The position numbers were made by a program, and so were the translations under genes. 64,000 bases of DNA from Spelaeicoccus albus (GTDB taxonomy: Bacteria; Actinomycetota; Actinomycetes; Actinomycetales; Brevibacteriaceae). The stretch lies in the NCBI RefSeq assembly GCF_013409065.1, contig NZ_JACBZP010000001.1, positions 3,110,518 to 3,174,517 on the forward strand, given 5' to 3'. Positions 56,830 to 64,000 of the stretch are shown here, in pieces. The notes under the pieces are model-generated. The model did no database searches, had not been told where the DNA came from, and was given only the letters and a program-made list of their open reading frames with translations. Numbering within the stretch: the first letter of the stretch is position 1; the number at the start of each line of letters is the position of its first letter.

Positions 56830-58554
56830 ATGAAGAATTTTCGCGACGAGCTTTCTCAGCGTGAACGCGATGTGGTCGGCGACGAGTGGGCCGGCGGACT
56901 GCCGGTTCAAGAGGGCCGGACACCGCGGATCCGCGTCGGCAAGAACCGATGGTTCGACGTCCTGCTCATCCTGCCGATCGGGTTCGTGCTGCTGATCACC
57001 GCCATCGCCGTTGCGAAAGGGCTGCGCGGCATGCCGTCCGTGCAGCATTTCATCAGCGAATATCCCGGGCTGTCACTGCCGGACGGCGCCAAAGAGCATG
57101 CGGGTCTCCCCCGCTGGGTCGCCTGGCAACACTTCTTCAACATGCTGCTCATGATTCCGATCATGCGCGCCGGTCTGAGCATCCTTGCCGACCATCCACG
57201 CCTCTACTGGCATCGCAGCTCGGTTCCGGGCAGCGAATGGTTCCGCATGCACAGGGCCGTGCCGCCCGAGACCCTGTACACGGCAAAAGACGATTCGGTC
57301 ACCCTGCCTCCGGGCGTCGGGCTACCGAGCCGACGCCACTCGATCGGCCTGGCCCGGTGGTGGCACCTCAGCATGGACTCGCTCTGGCTGCTCAACGGGA
57401 TCGTCTTCTACGTCCTGATCTTCGTCACCTGGCAATGGCACCGGCTCGTGCCGACCAGCTGGGACATCTTCCCGAACGCACTGTCGGTCGCCATCCAATA
57501 CGCATCGCTCAACTGGCCGATCGATCATCCGTGGGTCGGCTACAACGCTCTGCAGCTGCTTGCCTATTTCGTCACGGTATTCATTGCCGCGCCATTGGCG
57601 TTCATCACGGGCCTCGGTATGTCGCCGGCCCTGTCGACGAAATTCAAATGGATCAGCAGGTTCTTCAGCATTCAGCTGGCCCGATCGATCCACTTCTTCG
57701 TGCTGCTGTGGTTCGTATTCTTCATCATCGTGCACGTGACGCTCGTCGTAGCCACCGATGCGCTGCACAACTTCAACGTGATGTACGCCGGAAACAACGG
57801 ACACGGCTGGGGCGGCTTCATCATCTTCGCCATCTCACTGGCCATCCTCGTCTTTGTCTGGGTCTCCGTCACGCCGCTGACCAACCGGCATCCTCGAATC
57901 GTCCAACGCGTCGGATTCGCCATGGTCGGGCCGTTCCAAAAGCTGTTCGAGCACGTCGATTCAAAGCCCGGTGAATACACCGAAGCCGATATCTCCACAC
58001 ACTTCTGGAAGAACGGCACGTACCCGAAGTCGAAGGAATATTCGGAGCTGTACGACAACAACTTCGAGGACTACAAGTTGCAGATCTCCGGGCTCGTCGA
58101 AAACCCGCAAGAACTCAGCTTGGCCGACCTTCGCGCTCTGCCCTATCACGACCAGATCACCCAGCACTATTGCATTCAAGGCTGGTCGGGCGTGGCCAAA
58201 TGGGGCGGCGTGCAGATGAGCACGATCGTCGATCTGGTCAAGCCCAGCCCGAAAGTCAAGTGGGTCGTGTTCTACTCGTTCGCCGACGGCTCGGACGGCG
58301 GTCTCTACTACGATGCGCAGCCCATCGAGCAGATGCAGTACCACTTGACAATGCTCGCTTACAACATGAACGACGAGACACTTCCGTACGGCCACGGCGC
58401 CCCGCTCCGGCTGCGTAACGAAGTGCAGCACGGATTCAAGATGGTCAAGTGGATCAAAGGCATCGAATTCGTGGAGAACTTCTCCGATATCGGCAGCGGT
58501 TGGGGCAGCTACAACAGCGACCACGAATTCTTCGGCTACCGGCAGTCGATCTGA
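56830..58554 (+). CDS. Fusion of cytochrome-b-type membrane domain and sulfite-oxidase-type molybdopterin domain
   Basis: The 574-residue protein has an N-terminal membrane part (about 40-370) with several helices and paired histidines suited to haem (WQHFFNMLLM, RWWHLSMDSLWLLNG, ARSIHFFVLLWF, FFIIVHVTLV), as in cytochrome b561/FdnI-like proteins. The C-terminal part (about 415-574) is a sulfite-oxidase-fold Mo-cofactor domain with the likely Mo-ligand Cys448 in QHYCIQGWSGVAKWGG. It joins in one chain what MsrPQ-like systems split in two. The electron donor, substrate and side of the membrane are not evident. Twin operators control it. Confidence 0.82.
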   Translation: MKNFRDELSQRERDVVGDEWAGGLPVQEGRTPRIRVGKNRWFDVLLILPIGFVLLITAIAVAKGLRGMPSVQHFISEYPGLSLPDGAKEHAGLPRWVAWQHFFNMLLMIPIMRAGLSILADHPRLYWHRSSVPGSEWFRMHRAVPPETLYTAKDDSVTLPPGVGLPSRRHSIGLARWWHLSMDSLWLLNGIVFYVLIFVTWQWHRLVPTSWDIFPNALSVAIQYASLNWPIDHPWVGYNALQLLAYFVTVFIAAPLAFITGLGMSPALSTKFKWISRFFSIQLARSIHFFVLLWFVFFIIVHVTLVVATDALHNFNVMYAGNNGHGWGGFIIFAISLAILVFVWVSVTPLTNRHPRIVQRVGFAMVGPFQKLFEHVDSKPGEYTEADISTHFWKNGTYPKSKEYSELYDNNFEDYKLQISGLVENPQELSLADLRALPYHDQITQHYCIQGWSGVAKWGGVQMSTIVDLVKPSPKVKWVVFYSFADGSDGGLYYDAQPIEQMQYHLTMLAYNMNDETLPYGHGAPLRLRNEVQHGFKMVKWIKGIEFVENFSDIGSGWGSYNSDHEFFGYRQSI

Positions 58555-58583
58555 TCGGCAGTCGATCTAACCGGCTGCCGATC
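58540..58583. repeat. 16-bp tandem duplication across the stop codon, with hairpin
   Basis: CGGCAGTCGATCTGAT (58540-58555) is repeated at 58556-58571 with changes in the last bases only. The first copy contains the stop codon of the molybdopterin gene. GATCGGCAG (58553-58561) pairs with CTGCCGATC (58575-58583) to give a 9-bp stem between the convergent gene and the SDR. It may stop transcription from both sides, though no T-run is present. Confidence 0.7.
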
Positions 58584-59346
58584 AGCGCGGCGCCATCCGA
58601 ATGGCGCCGTCCAAGCGAATGGTCTCGCCGTTGAGCATCGGGTTGCTGACGATGTGTTTGACCAGCGCCGCGTATTCGGCCGGCTTGCCGAGGCGGGACG
58701 GGTGCGGGACCTGTTCGCCGAGTGACCGACGTGCCTCTTCCGGTAAGCCCGCCATCATTGGCGTCTCGAAGATGCCCGGCGCGATGGCCATCACCCGAAT
58801 CAGGCTGGACGCGAATTCGCGCGCGGCCGGCAGAGTCAGCCCGGCGACCGCCGCTTTGCTGGACGCATAGGCCGGCTGGCCGATCTGGCCGTCGAATGCC
58901 GCAACGCTCGCGGTGTTGACGATGACGCCGCGCTCCTCGCCCACCGGCTCGGTCGTCTGCTGCATCTTCGCACCGGCCAGCCGGACGACGTTGAACGTGC
59001 CGAACAGATTGATGCGGACGACGCGTTCGAAGTCTTCGAGCGGCAACGGACCCTTTCGACCCACGATCTTGCCCGGTGTCGCAACGCCGGCGCAATTGAC
59101 CGCTATGCGCAGCGGGCCGAGCTCGGCGGCCCTGTCGATGGCAGCGCTCACTTGATCGGAGTCGGTCACGTCGGTCGGCACGAACGTGGCGCCGTTTCCG
59201 ATCCTGGCGGCGCATTGTTCGCCGTCGGACTGCGGAAGGTCCAATAAAACAACCGTTGCCCCGGCCGCCGAGAGTTCGGTGGCCGTTTCGAGGCCGAGCC
59301 CGGACGCACCGCCGGTGACGACGGCGACCGATTGCGAGATATCCAT
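58582..59346 (-). CDS. Short-chain dehydrogenase, 3-hydroxyacyl-CoA dehydrogenase type 2-like
   Basis: The 254-residue SDR has the cofactor motif VVTGGASGLGLETA, an Asp (VVLLDLP) favouring NAD(H), NCAGVATPG, and the catalytic Ser and Tyr-Lys in NTASVAAFDGQIGQPAYASS then K. The sequence after it (PAAREFASSLIRVMAIAPGI) is typical of HSD10/FadB2x-like enzymes that oxidise 3-hydroxyacyl-CoA. The ATG at 59346 with GAAGGGATCC upstream is preferred to the longer frame. Confidence 0.88.
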   Translation of the reverse strand: MDISQSVAVVTGGASGLGLETATELSAAGATVVLLDLPQSDGEQCAARIGNGATFVPTDVTDSDQVSAAIDRAAELGPLRIAVNCAGVATPGKIVGRKGPLPLEDFERVVRINLFGTFNVVRLAGAKMQQTTEPVGEERGVIVNTASVAAFDGQIGQPAYASSKAAVAGLTLPAAREFASSLIRVMAIAPGIFETPMMAGLPEEARRSLGEQVPHPSRLGKPAEYAALVKHIVSNPMLNGETIRLDGAIRMAPR

Positions 59347-59427
59347 GACGAGGATCCCTTCGTTGATTAGGTTCATTCAATCAGGTCGTGAGTTCCGGCC
59401 GGCCCGCCCGCCGGGGCCGGAGCTTCG

Positions 59428-60108
59428 TCAACCGAGGAACGGGTTTGTGGCAAGTTCGCGGGCAACGGTTGACGACGGCCCGTGGCCGGGGTGGACGGAC
59501 GCCTCGGCAGGAAGCGCCGGAATCACTGTGGCAAGCGTGCCGTCCATCACTGTCTGGTCGCCGCCCGCCAGATCGGTGCGTCCGACCCCGGAAGCGAACA
59601 GAACGTCGCCGGTGAAGACGTGCACGTCGTTCCCGCCGGTGATCTGCCAAAGGGTGGAACCTTGCGTGTGGCCGGGCGCCGGGATTGCCGTGACGGTCAG
59701 GCCGGCCATCGCGGCAGGCGCGGCGCCGGGCTCCGTGACCTGCGGCGGTGTCCAGGCCCTGCCGGCCAGGGCTTGCCCCATGACTGCGGCCAGTTCCGGT
59801 CCGAGCGATCCGACCGGATCGCTCAGCCACCAGTGGTCCCGTCTGTCCAGATAGGCCGGGATACGCCACCGGTCCAGCACGCTGGGAAGACCGAGCACGT
59901 GATCCGGGTGTCCGTGCGTCACAAGCATTGCCGCAGGCTCGAGCGACAACTCGGCGAGCTTGTCGGCCAGCGGCGCGGCAGCGCCCAAGCCGGCGTCGAC
60001 AAGGATGCACGGACGGCGCGCCTCGGCACCCGGTCCCGGCGGTTCAGTTGCCGCGACGATGTAGCAGTTCACGCCGAGAAAGGGCGCGACGACCGAAGTG
60101 ACGAACAT
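59428..60108 (-). CDS. Metallo-beta-lactamase-fold hydrolase
   Basis: The 226-residue protein has the MBL metal motif THGHPDHVLG, a second histidine in APGHTQGS, an aspartate in FTGDVLF and a last histidine in HPGHGPSS. This is the glyoxalase-II/YcbL type. A gene like this lies between the DUF349 gene and hisS in many actinobacteria. The natural substrate is unknown; hydrolysis of a thioester such as a mycothiol conjugate is one possibility. Confidence 0.9.
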   Translation of the reverse strand: MFVTSVVAPFLGVNCYIVAATEPPGPGAEARRPCILVDAGLGAAAPLADKLAELSLEPAAMLVTHGHPDHVLGLPSVLDRWRIPAYLDRRDHWWLSDPVGSLGPELAAVMGQALAGRAWTPPQVTEPGAAPAAMAGLTVTAIPAPGHTQGSTLWQITGGNDVHVFTGDVLFASGVGRTDLAGGDQTVMDGTLATVIPALPAEASVHPGHGPSSTVARELATNPFLG

Positions 60109-60323
60109 GACCCAACCCTAATCAGTATCGAGTTGGAAACGATTCACCGGGCCGTCGACCTCGCCGCCGACCTCGGCCGCCGAATTTGGATAGAGTATCC
60201 GAGGTCCCGTCTGCAGCGTTCATCGGCGGTTCTTCCCGTGATTAGGTACGGTGGAGAACGCAGGAGCGCAAGGCGGCCGGGCCGTTTGCGGCAGTCCTTA
60301 CAGAAATAGTGACGGTGACAAGA

Positions 60324-61727
60324 ATGACAGACGAATCCGCTCCGAAGCCGAGCCCGAAGCCGGCTCCGCGACCGGGGCCCCGGCCCGGACCACGGCCCGG
60401 ACCACGGCCCGGAGCCGCACGGCTGCGCCCCGCCGCGCCCGCAGCTCCCGCTCCGACGATCTCCACCACTGATGCGGCAGCGCAAGCCGCCAAGTTCGGT
60501 CGTGTGGCAGACGACGGCACCGTGTACGTCACCGATGCGGCCGGTGAGCGCGCCGTTGGCCAATATCCGGATGCCGCACCGGAAGAAGCGCTGGCGTATT
60601 ACTACCGCAAATACGCTGATTTGGCCGCTCAAGTGTCATTACTGGAGCAGCGTGCTGCGTCGGGGGCCCCGGCGCAAGACCTGCGCACGGCCGCCTCGAC
60701 GCTTGCCGAGCAGCTGCCCACCGCCGACGCCGTTGGCGATCTGCCCGCGCTCGTCCGTCGCGTGGACGAGGTCACGTCGACCATCGATAGCCTCGCCGCC
60801 GAGCAGGCCAAGGCTGCAGAGGAGGCTCGTGCCCAGGCATTTACGGCCCGGGACAAGATCGTTCAAGAGGCCGAATCGATTGCCGACGCCGACCCCTCCT
60901 CGTTGCACTGGAAGCAAAGCAGCGCCCGCATGACCGAATTGTTCGACGAATGGAAGTCGCAGCAAGCGTCCGGTCCCAGGCTGTCGAAATCCGACGATCA
61001 CGCTCTGTGGGGCAGGTTTCGAACGGCGCGTCACAAGTTCGACAAACATCGCCGTGAATACTTCTCGAAGCTGGACCAGCACAATGCCGAAGCCAAGCAG
61101 ATCAAGAACAAGCTCATCGCCGAGGCCGAAAAGCTGTCCACCAGCACCGATTGGGCTGCCACCTCGGCCGAATACCGCCGGCTGATGAGCGAATGGAAGG
61201 CTGCCCCGCGGGCCAGCCGGAAGGACGACGACGCCCTCTGGGCGCGGTTCCGCGCGGCTCAAGACATCTTCTTTACGGCGCGCGGGAAAAAAGACGCCGA
61301 GGTGGACGCCGAATACGCCGAGAATCTCAAGGTCAAGGAAAAGCTGCTTGAATCGGCCGAGGCGTTGCTTCCGGTCAAGGATCCCGCCGCGGCCAAGAAC
61401 GCGTTACGGAAGATCCAAGACGAATGGGAAGAAGCGGGCAAGGTGCCCCGCTCGGCCATGAAATCGGTCGAGGCGCGGCTACGCGCAGTCGAGCGAGCCG
61501 TCCAGGACGAAGAGGACGCCAAATGGCGGCGCAGCAACCCCAGGGGCTTGGAACGGGCCGAGGGAGCGCTCTCCCAGCTCGACGATTCGATAGCGGCGTT
61601 GGAAAAGGATCTCGATGCTGCCAAGGCCAGCGGCGATCAACACAAAGTCGACAAAGCCAGCGAAGCGCTGAGTGCCCGCCGGGCCTGGCGTGAACAGGTC
61701 GTCAAGGCGGCTCACGACTTCAGCTGA
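60324..61727 (+). CDS. DUF349-repeat protein
   Basis: The 467-residue protein has a Pro/Arg/Gly-rich N-terminus built on a 12-bp DNA repeat (60381-60412, encoding RPGP units), then a long helical part with three DUF349 units near residues 185-250, 265-330 and 335-405 (for example SARMTELFDEWKSQQA, SAEYRRLMSEWKAAPR and LRKIQDEWEEAGKVP). Large charged coiled regions suggest a cytoplasmic scaffold or RNA/DNA-associated role; the function is unknown. The ATG at 60324 follows a GTG at 60309 that is also possible. The 215 bases upstream contain GGATA-GAG-TATCC (60188-60200) and no other feature. Confidence 0.85.
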   Translation: MTDESAPKPSPKPAPRPGPRPGPRPGPRPGAARLRPAAPAAPAPTISTTDAAAQAAKFGRVADDGTVYVTDAAGERAVGQYPDAAPEEALAYYYRKYADLAAQVSLLEQRAASGAPAQDLRTAASTLAEQLPTADAVGDLPALVRRVDEVTSTIDSLAAEQAKAAEEARAQAFTARDKIVQEAESIADADPSSLHWKQSSARMTELFDEWKSQQASGPRLSKSDDHALWGRFRTARHKFDKHRREYFSKLDQHNAEAKQIKNKLIAEAEKLSTSTDWAATSAEYRRLMSEWKAAPRASRKDDDALWARFRAAQDIFFTARGKKDAEVDAEYAENLKVKEKLLESAEALLPVKDPAAAKNALRKIQDEWEEAGKVPRSAMKSVEARLRAVERAVQDEEDAKWRRSNPRGLERAEGALSQLDDSIAALEKDLDAAKASGDQHKVDKASEALSARRAWREQVVKAAHDFS

Positions 61728-61789
61728 CTGCGGCGAGGACTTTTCCACAGGGCGTTGCGTTTCGCCCTGAACCGGGTCACCGTTGACTC

Positions 61790-62371
61790 ATGACAGTGCC
61801 GATGCTCGTGACGCCGTCGTTCGGCGTGACGCTGCAGGACTTGCGGGTCCTTGCTGCCGACGGGCTCATCACGCGCGTGTTCGGCGACGCCTACATCGCT
61901 GCCGGCAGCGCGCTCACGCCGTCCGTTCGCGCCGGTGCTGTGGCCGCCATGGCCGAGCCCGGTGACGTGATCGGCCGCGACACTGCCGTGTGGGTGTACA
62001 CGGGGGCCTTGGCGACTCCGCTCCTGCACATCCTGGTACCGGGCGGCAAGCGGCACCGGCGCTTCCGCCCGGACTGCCTCGTGCACGAATCTCGCGCTCG
62101 CGGCGACGAGATCATCACCCTTGCCGGTCTGCGCTTGACCACCGTGCATCGCAGTGTTTACGACGTCTGCGCCGGCGACCTGACGAACGTCGACAACCTC
62201 CTGGAGTCGATCGGCTCCGCTCTCGATTGGGCCGACTTCGACGACTATCTGGTCCGGCGAGGGCCGGTGCCGGGACGCGCCAGAATCCGCGCCGCCGTGC
62301 AACGCCGTCTCGGCGGTGGATCAGCTCGAATCGAGGCGCCGACGGTCCCGACGGCGGTTAGGCTCCGGTGA
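61790..62371 (+). CDS. AbiEi-like (type IV antitoxin family) protein, no partner
   Basis: The 193-residue protein has an N-terminal winged-helix-like segment ([20 protein letters not shown]), a central domain with [15 protein letters not shown] and [20 protein letters not shown] (the phrase used in AbiEi_C-like proteins), and a basic C-terminal helix. AbiEi antitoxins are paired with AbiEii nucleotidyltransferases, but the next gene is relA on the other strand. It overlaps the relA stop by 14 bases. It is probably an orphan regulator of this fold rather than a working toxin-antitoxin unit. Confidence 0.65.
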   Translation: MTVPMLVTPSFGVTLQDLRVLAADGLITRVFGDAYIAAGSALTPSVRAGAVAAMAEPGDVIGRDTAVWVYTGALATPLLHILVPGGKRHRRFRPDCLVHESRARGDEIITLAGLRLTTVHRSVYDVCAGDLTNVDNLLESIGSALDWADFDDYLVRRGPVPGRARIRAAVQRRLGGGSARIEAPTVPTAVRLR

Positions 62372-64000
62372 TCCGGTAGACGTCGAAGACGCCGTCGATG
62401 CGCCGCACGGTGGCGAGCACGTGGTCGAGGTGGCCGGCGTCGCCCATTTCGAACACGAACCGGGAAATGGCCACCCGGTTCTTCGAGGTGGCCACCGTCG
62501 CCGACAGAATGTTCACGTGGCTATCGGACAACACCCGCGTGACGTCCGAGAGCAGACGAGACCTGTCCAGGGCCTCCACTTGGATCTGCACGAGGAACAC
62601 GTTGTTCTTGGCCCCGGACCATTCGACGTCGATCATCCGCTCGGGCTGAGTACGCAAGCCTGCCACATTGCTGCAATCGGCCCGGTGCACGCTCACACCG
62701 GAGCCGCGCGTGATGAAGCCGACTATGTCGTCGCCGGGCACCGGCGTGCAACAGCGGGCCAGCTTGACCAGGACGTCGTCCACGCCCTTGACCGCCACGC
62801 CGGAATCCGGACCGCGGCCGGCGCGCGGCCTGTTCGTCGGGATCTCGTCCGGCCCGTCGATGTCGTAGTCGGAACCGCCCAAGCTCTGCGCCAGCAAGTC
62901 GACGACGTGCTCGGCCGACACCTTGCCGTTGCCGACGGCCGCGTACATGGCGGACACATTGGCAAACCGCATCTCGGTGGCGATCGCCACCAGCGATTCT
63001 TGCGACATGAGCCGTTGCAACGGCAGGTTGTGTCTGCGCATCGCCTTGGCGATGGAGTCGCGTCCGTTCTCGATCTGCTCGTCGCGGCGTTCCTTCGAGA
63101 ACCACTGCCGGATCTTGTTGCGGGCGCGCGGGCTCTTCACGAATGTCAGCCAGTCGCGGCTGGGTCCGGCGTTCTCGTCCTTCGAAGTGAAGACTTCCAC
63201 CACGTCACCGTTGTTCAACGTGCTGTCCAGTGAGATCAGCCTGCCGTTGACGCGCGCGCCCATGGTGTGGTGCCCCACCTCGGTGTGCACGGCGTAGGCG
63301 AAATCGACGGGGGTGGATCCGGTCGGCAGCGAGATGACATTGCCCTTCGGAGTGAACACGTACACCTCGCTCGTGCTCATCTCGAAGCGCAGGCTGTCGA
63401 GGAACTCTCCCGGGTCCTCCGTCTCCTTTTGCCAGTCGAGCAGCTGACGCAGCCAGCCCATATCGTTGATGGACCCGGTGTCGTTGACCGTCAGGCTCGG
63501 AGCCGTGCCGGCATTGACGTCGTCCTTGTACTTCCAGTGCGCGGCAACGCCGAATTCGGCCCGCCGGTGCATTTGGTGGGTGCGGATCTGGATCTCCACC
63601 GGTTTGCCGCCGGGGCCGATGACAGTCGTGTGCAACGACTGATACATATTGAACTTCGGCATCGCGATGTAGTCTTTGAACCTGCCGGGCACGGGGTTCC
63701 ATTTTGCGTGCACGGCACCGAGTACCGCATAGCATTCGCGTACGGTGTCCACCAGTACGCGCACCCCGACCAGGTCGTAGATGTCGGCGAATTCGTGGCC
63801 GCGCACTATCATCTTTTGATAGATCGAGTAATAGTGCTTGGGCCGGCCCGTGATGGTTGCCTTGATCTTCGAACCGCGCAGATCGGTGTCGATCTCACTG
63901 CGCACGACCGACAGGAATTCCTCGCGTTCCGGCGTGCGCTCGGCGACAAGGCGCACGATCTCGTCATACACCTTGGGATACAACGTGGCGAACGACAGGT
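62358..64000 (-). CDS. relA: RelA/SpoT (p)ppGpp synthetase-hydrolase (5' end outside window)
   Basis: The frame is open to the window edge, so the N-terminal HD hydrolase domain is not seen. The visible part contains the synthetase domain ([59 protein letters not shown]), the TGS domain ([20 protein letters not shown]), the helical and CC/zinc-finger region ([20 protein letters not shown]) and a C-terminal ACT domain. It is the long bifunctional type normal for actinobacteria. It makes the alarmone of the stringent response on ribosomes. Confidence 0.96.
   Translation of the reverse strand, partial: LSFATLYPKVYDEIVRLVAERTPEREEFLSVVRSEIDTDLRGSKIKATITGRPKHYYSIYQKMIVRGHEFADIYDLVGVRVLVDTVRECYAVLGAVHAKWNPVPGRFKDYIAMPKFNMYQSLHTTVIGPGGKPVEIQIRTHQMHRRAEFGVAAHWKYKDDVNAGTAPSLTVNDTGSINDMGWLRQLLDWQKETEDPGEFLDSLRFEMSTSEVYVFTPKGNVISLPTGSTPVDFAYAVHTEVGHHTMGARVNGRLISLDSTLNNGDVVEVFTSKDENAGPSRDWLTFVKSPRARNKIRQWFSKERRDEQIENGRDSIAKAMRRHNLPLQRLMSQESLVAIATEMRFANVSAMYAAVGNGKVSAEHVVDLLAQSLGGSDYDIDGPDEIPTNRPRAGRGPDSGVAVKGVDDVLVKLARCCTPVPGDDIVGFITRGSGVSVHRADCSNVAGLRTQPERMIDVEWSGAKNNVFLVQIQVEALDRSRLLSDVTRVLSDSHVNILSATVATSKNRVAISRFVFEMGDAGHLDHVLATVRRIDGVFDVYRITGA

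Noticed and set aside
61790-64000. Type IV toxin-antitoxin system
   Set aside because: Only an AbiEi-like protein is present. The neighbour is a normal RelA on the other strand and no AbiEii nucleotidyltransferase is visible.
1-64000. tRNA or rRNA genes
   Set aside because: Scanning the gaps by eye gave no cloverleaf-like TTCGAA/TTCGAT arm with a CCA-side acceptor stem, nor rRNA consensus stretches. A dedicated tRNA search could still find one.

Overview
The window looks like the chromosome of a high-GC actinobacterium, most likely a member of the Micrococcales (Brevibacterium-like, but the genus cannot be fixed from this sequence alone). The evidence is the mycobacterial-type pyrF, the integration-host-factor gene mihF beside gmk, a PriA without a visible Walker A motif, many GTG starts, short ATGA/GTGA gene overlaps, and the gene order relA-DUF349-MBL-hisS-aspS ... 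rarA-rpsD-alaS-ruvX-mltG-aroE-aroC-aroK/aroB-efp-nusB-pyrR, a usual order in this group.

From left to right: (1) 1-4816, minus strand: the end of a PH-domain membrane protein, hisG, hisE, rpe, rsmB and fmt. (2) 5003-6679, plus strand: an APC-family aspartate-type permease lying backwards between fmt and priA. (3) 6711-21100, minus strand: one long housekeeping run, pyrR-pyrB-pyrC-PH-like gene-carA-carB-pyrF-mihF-gmk-rpoZ-coaBC-metK-priA. It is headed by a PyrR-binding RNA leader and closed by an intrinsic terminator buried in the priA 3' end. (4) 21225-22481, plus strand: a cardiolipin-synthase-like PLD protein. (5) 22478-34704, minus strand: nusB, efp, an inserted hydrolase/WYL-regulator pair, an in-frame aroK-aroB fusion, aroC, prepilin peptidase, aroE, mltG, ruvX, alaS and a small DUF6167-like gene, then rpsD. 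(6) 35532-52319: an accessory stretch rich in secondary transporters (DHA2, MHS, APC, TauE/SafE and NSS families). It also holds a DUF2470 haem/iron-type protein behind an IdeR/DtxR-like iron box, rarA, a DUF1707 protein, the two-part methionine/alanine importer metP-metS and a GNAT enzyme. (7) 52327-53014: a decayed zone with remnants of a DUF222 (HNH/13E12-type) gene and possibly of another protein. (8) 53032-64000: aspS, an ArsR-family metal sensor, hisS, a molybdopterin/cytochrome-b fusion oxidoreductase behind twin operators, an SDR, an MBL hydrolase, a DUF349 protein, a lone AbiEi-like protein and the C-terminal part of relA.

The conserved genes supply pyrimidine, shikimate and histidine synthesis, coenzyme A and SAM synthesis, translation and the stringent response. 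The accessory genes sit as insertions at operon joints. At several of these joints there are palindromic elements. Three copies of one 70-bp palindrome family occur, two of them bracketing the hydrolase/WYL pair. A second, unrelated palindrome lies at 41559-41617. No CRISPR array, intact insertion sequence, rRNA, tRNA or recognisable defence system was found. The only stretch of more than 300 bases without an intact gene is 52320-53031, described below.
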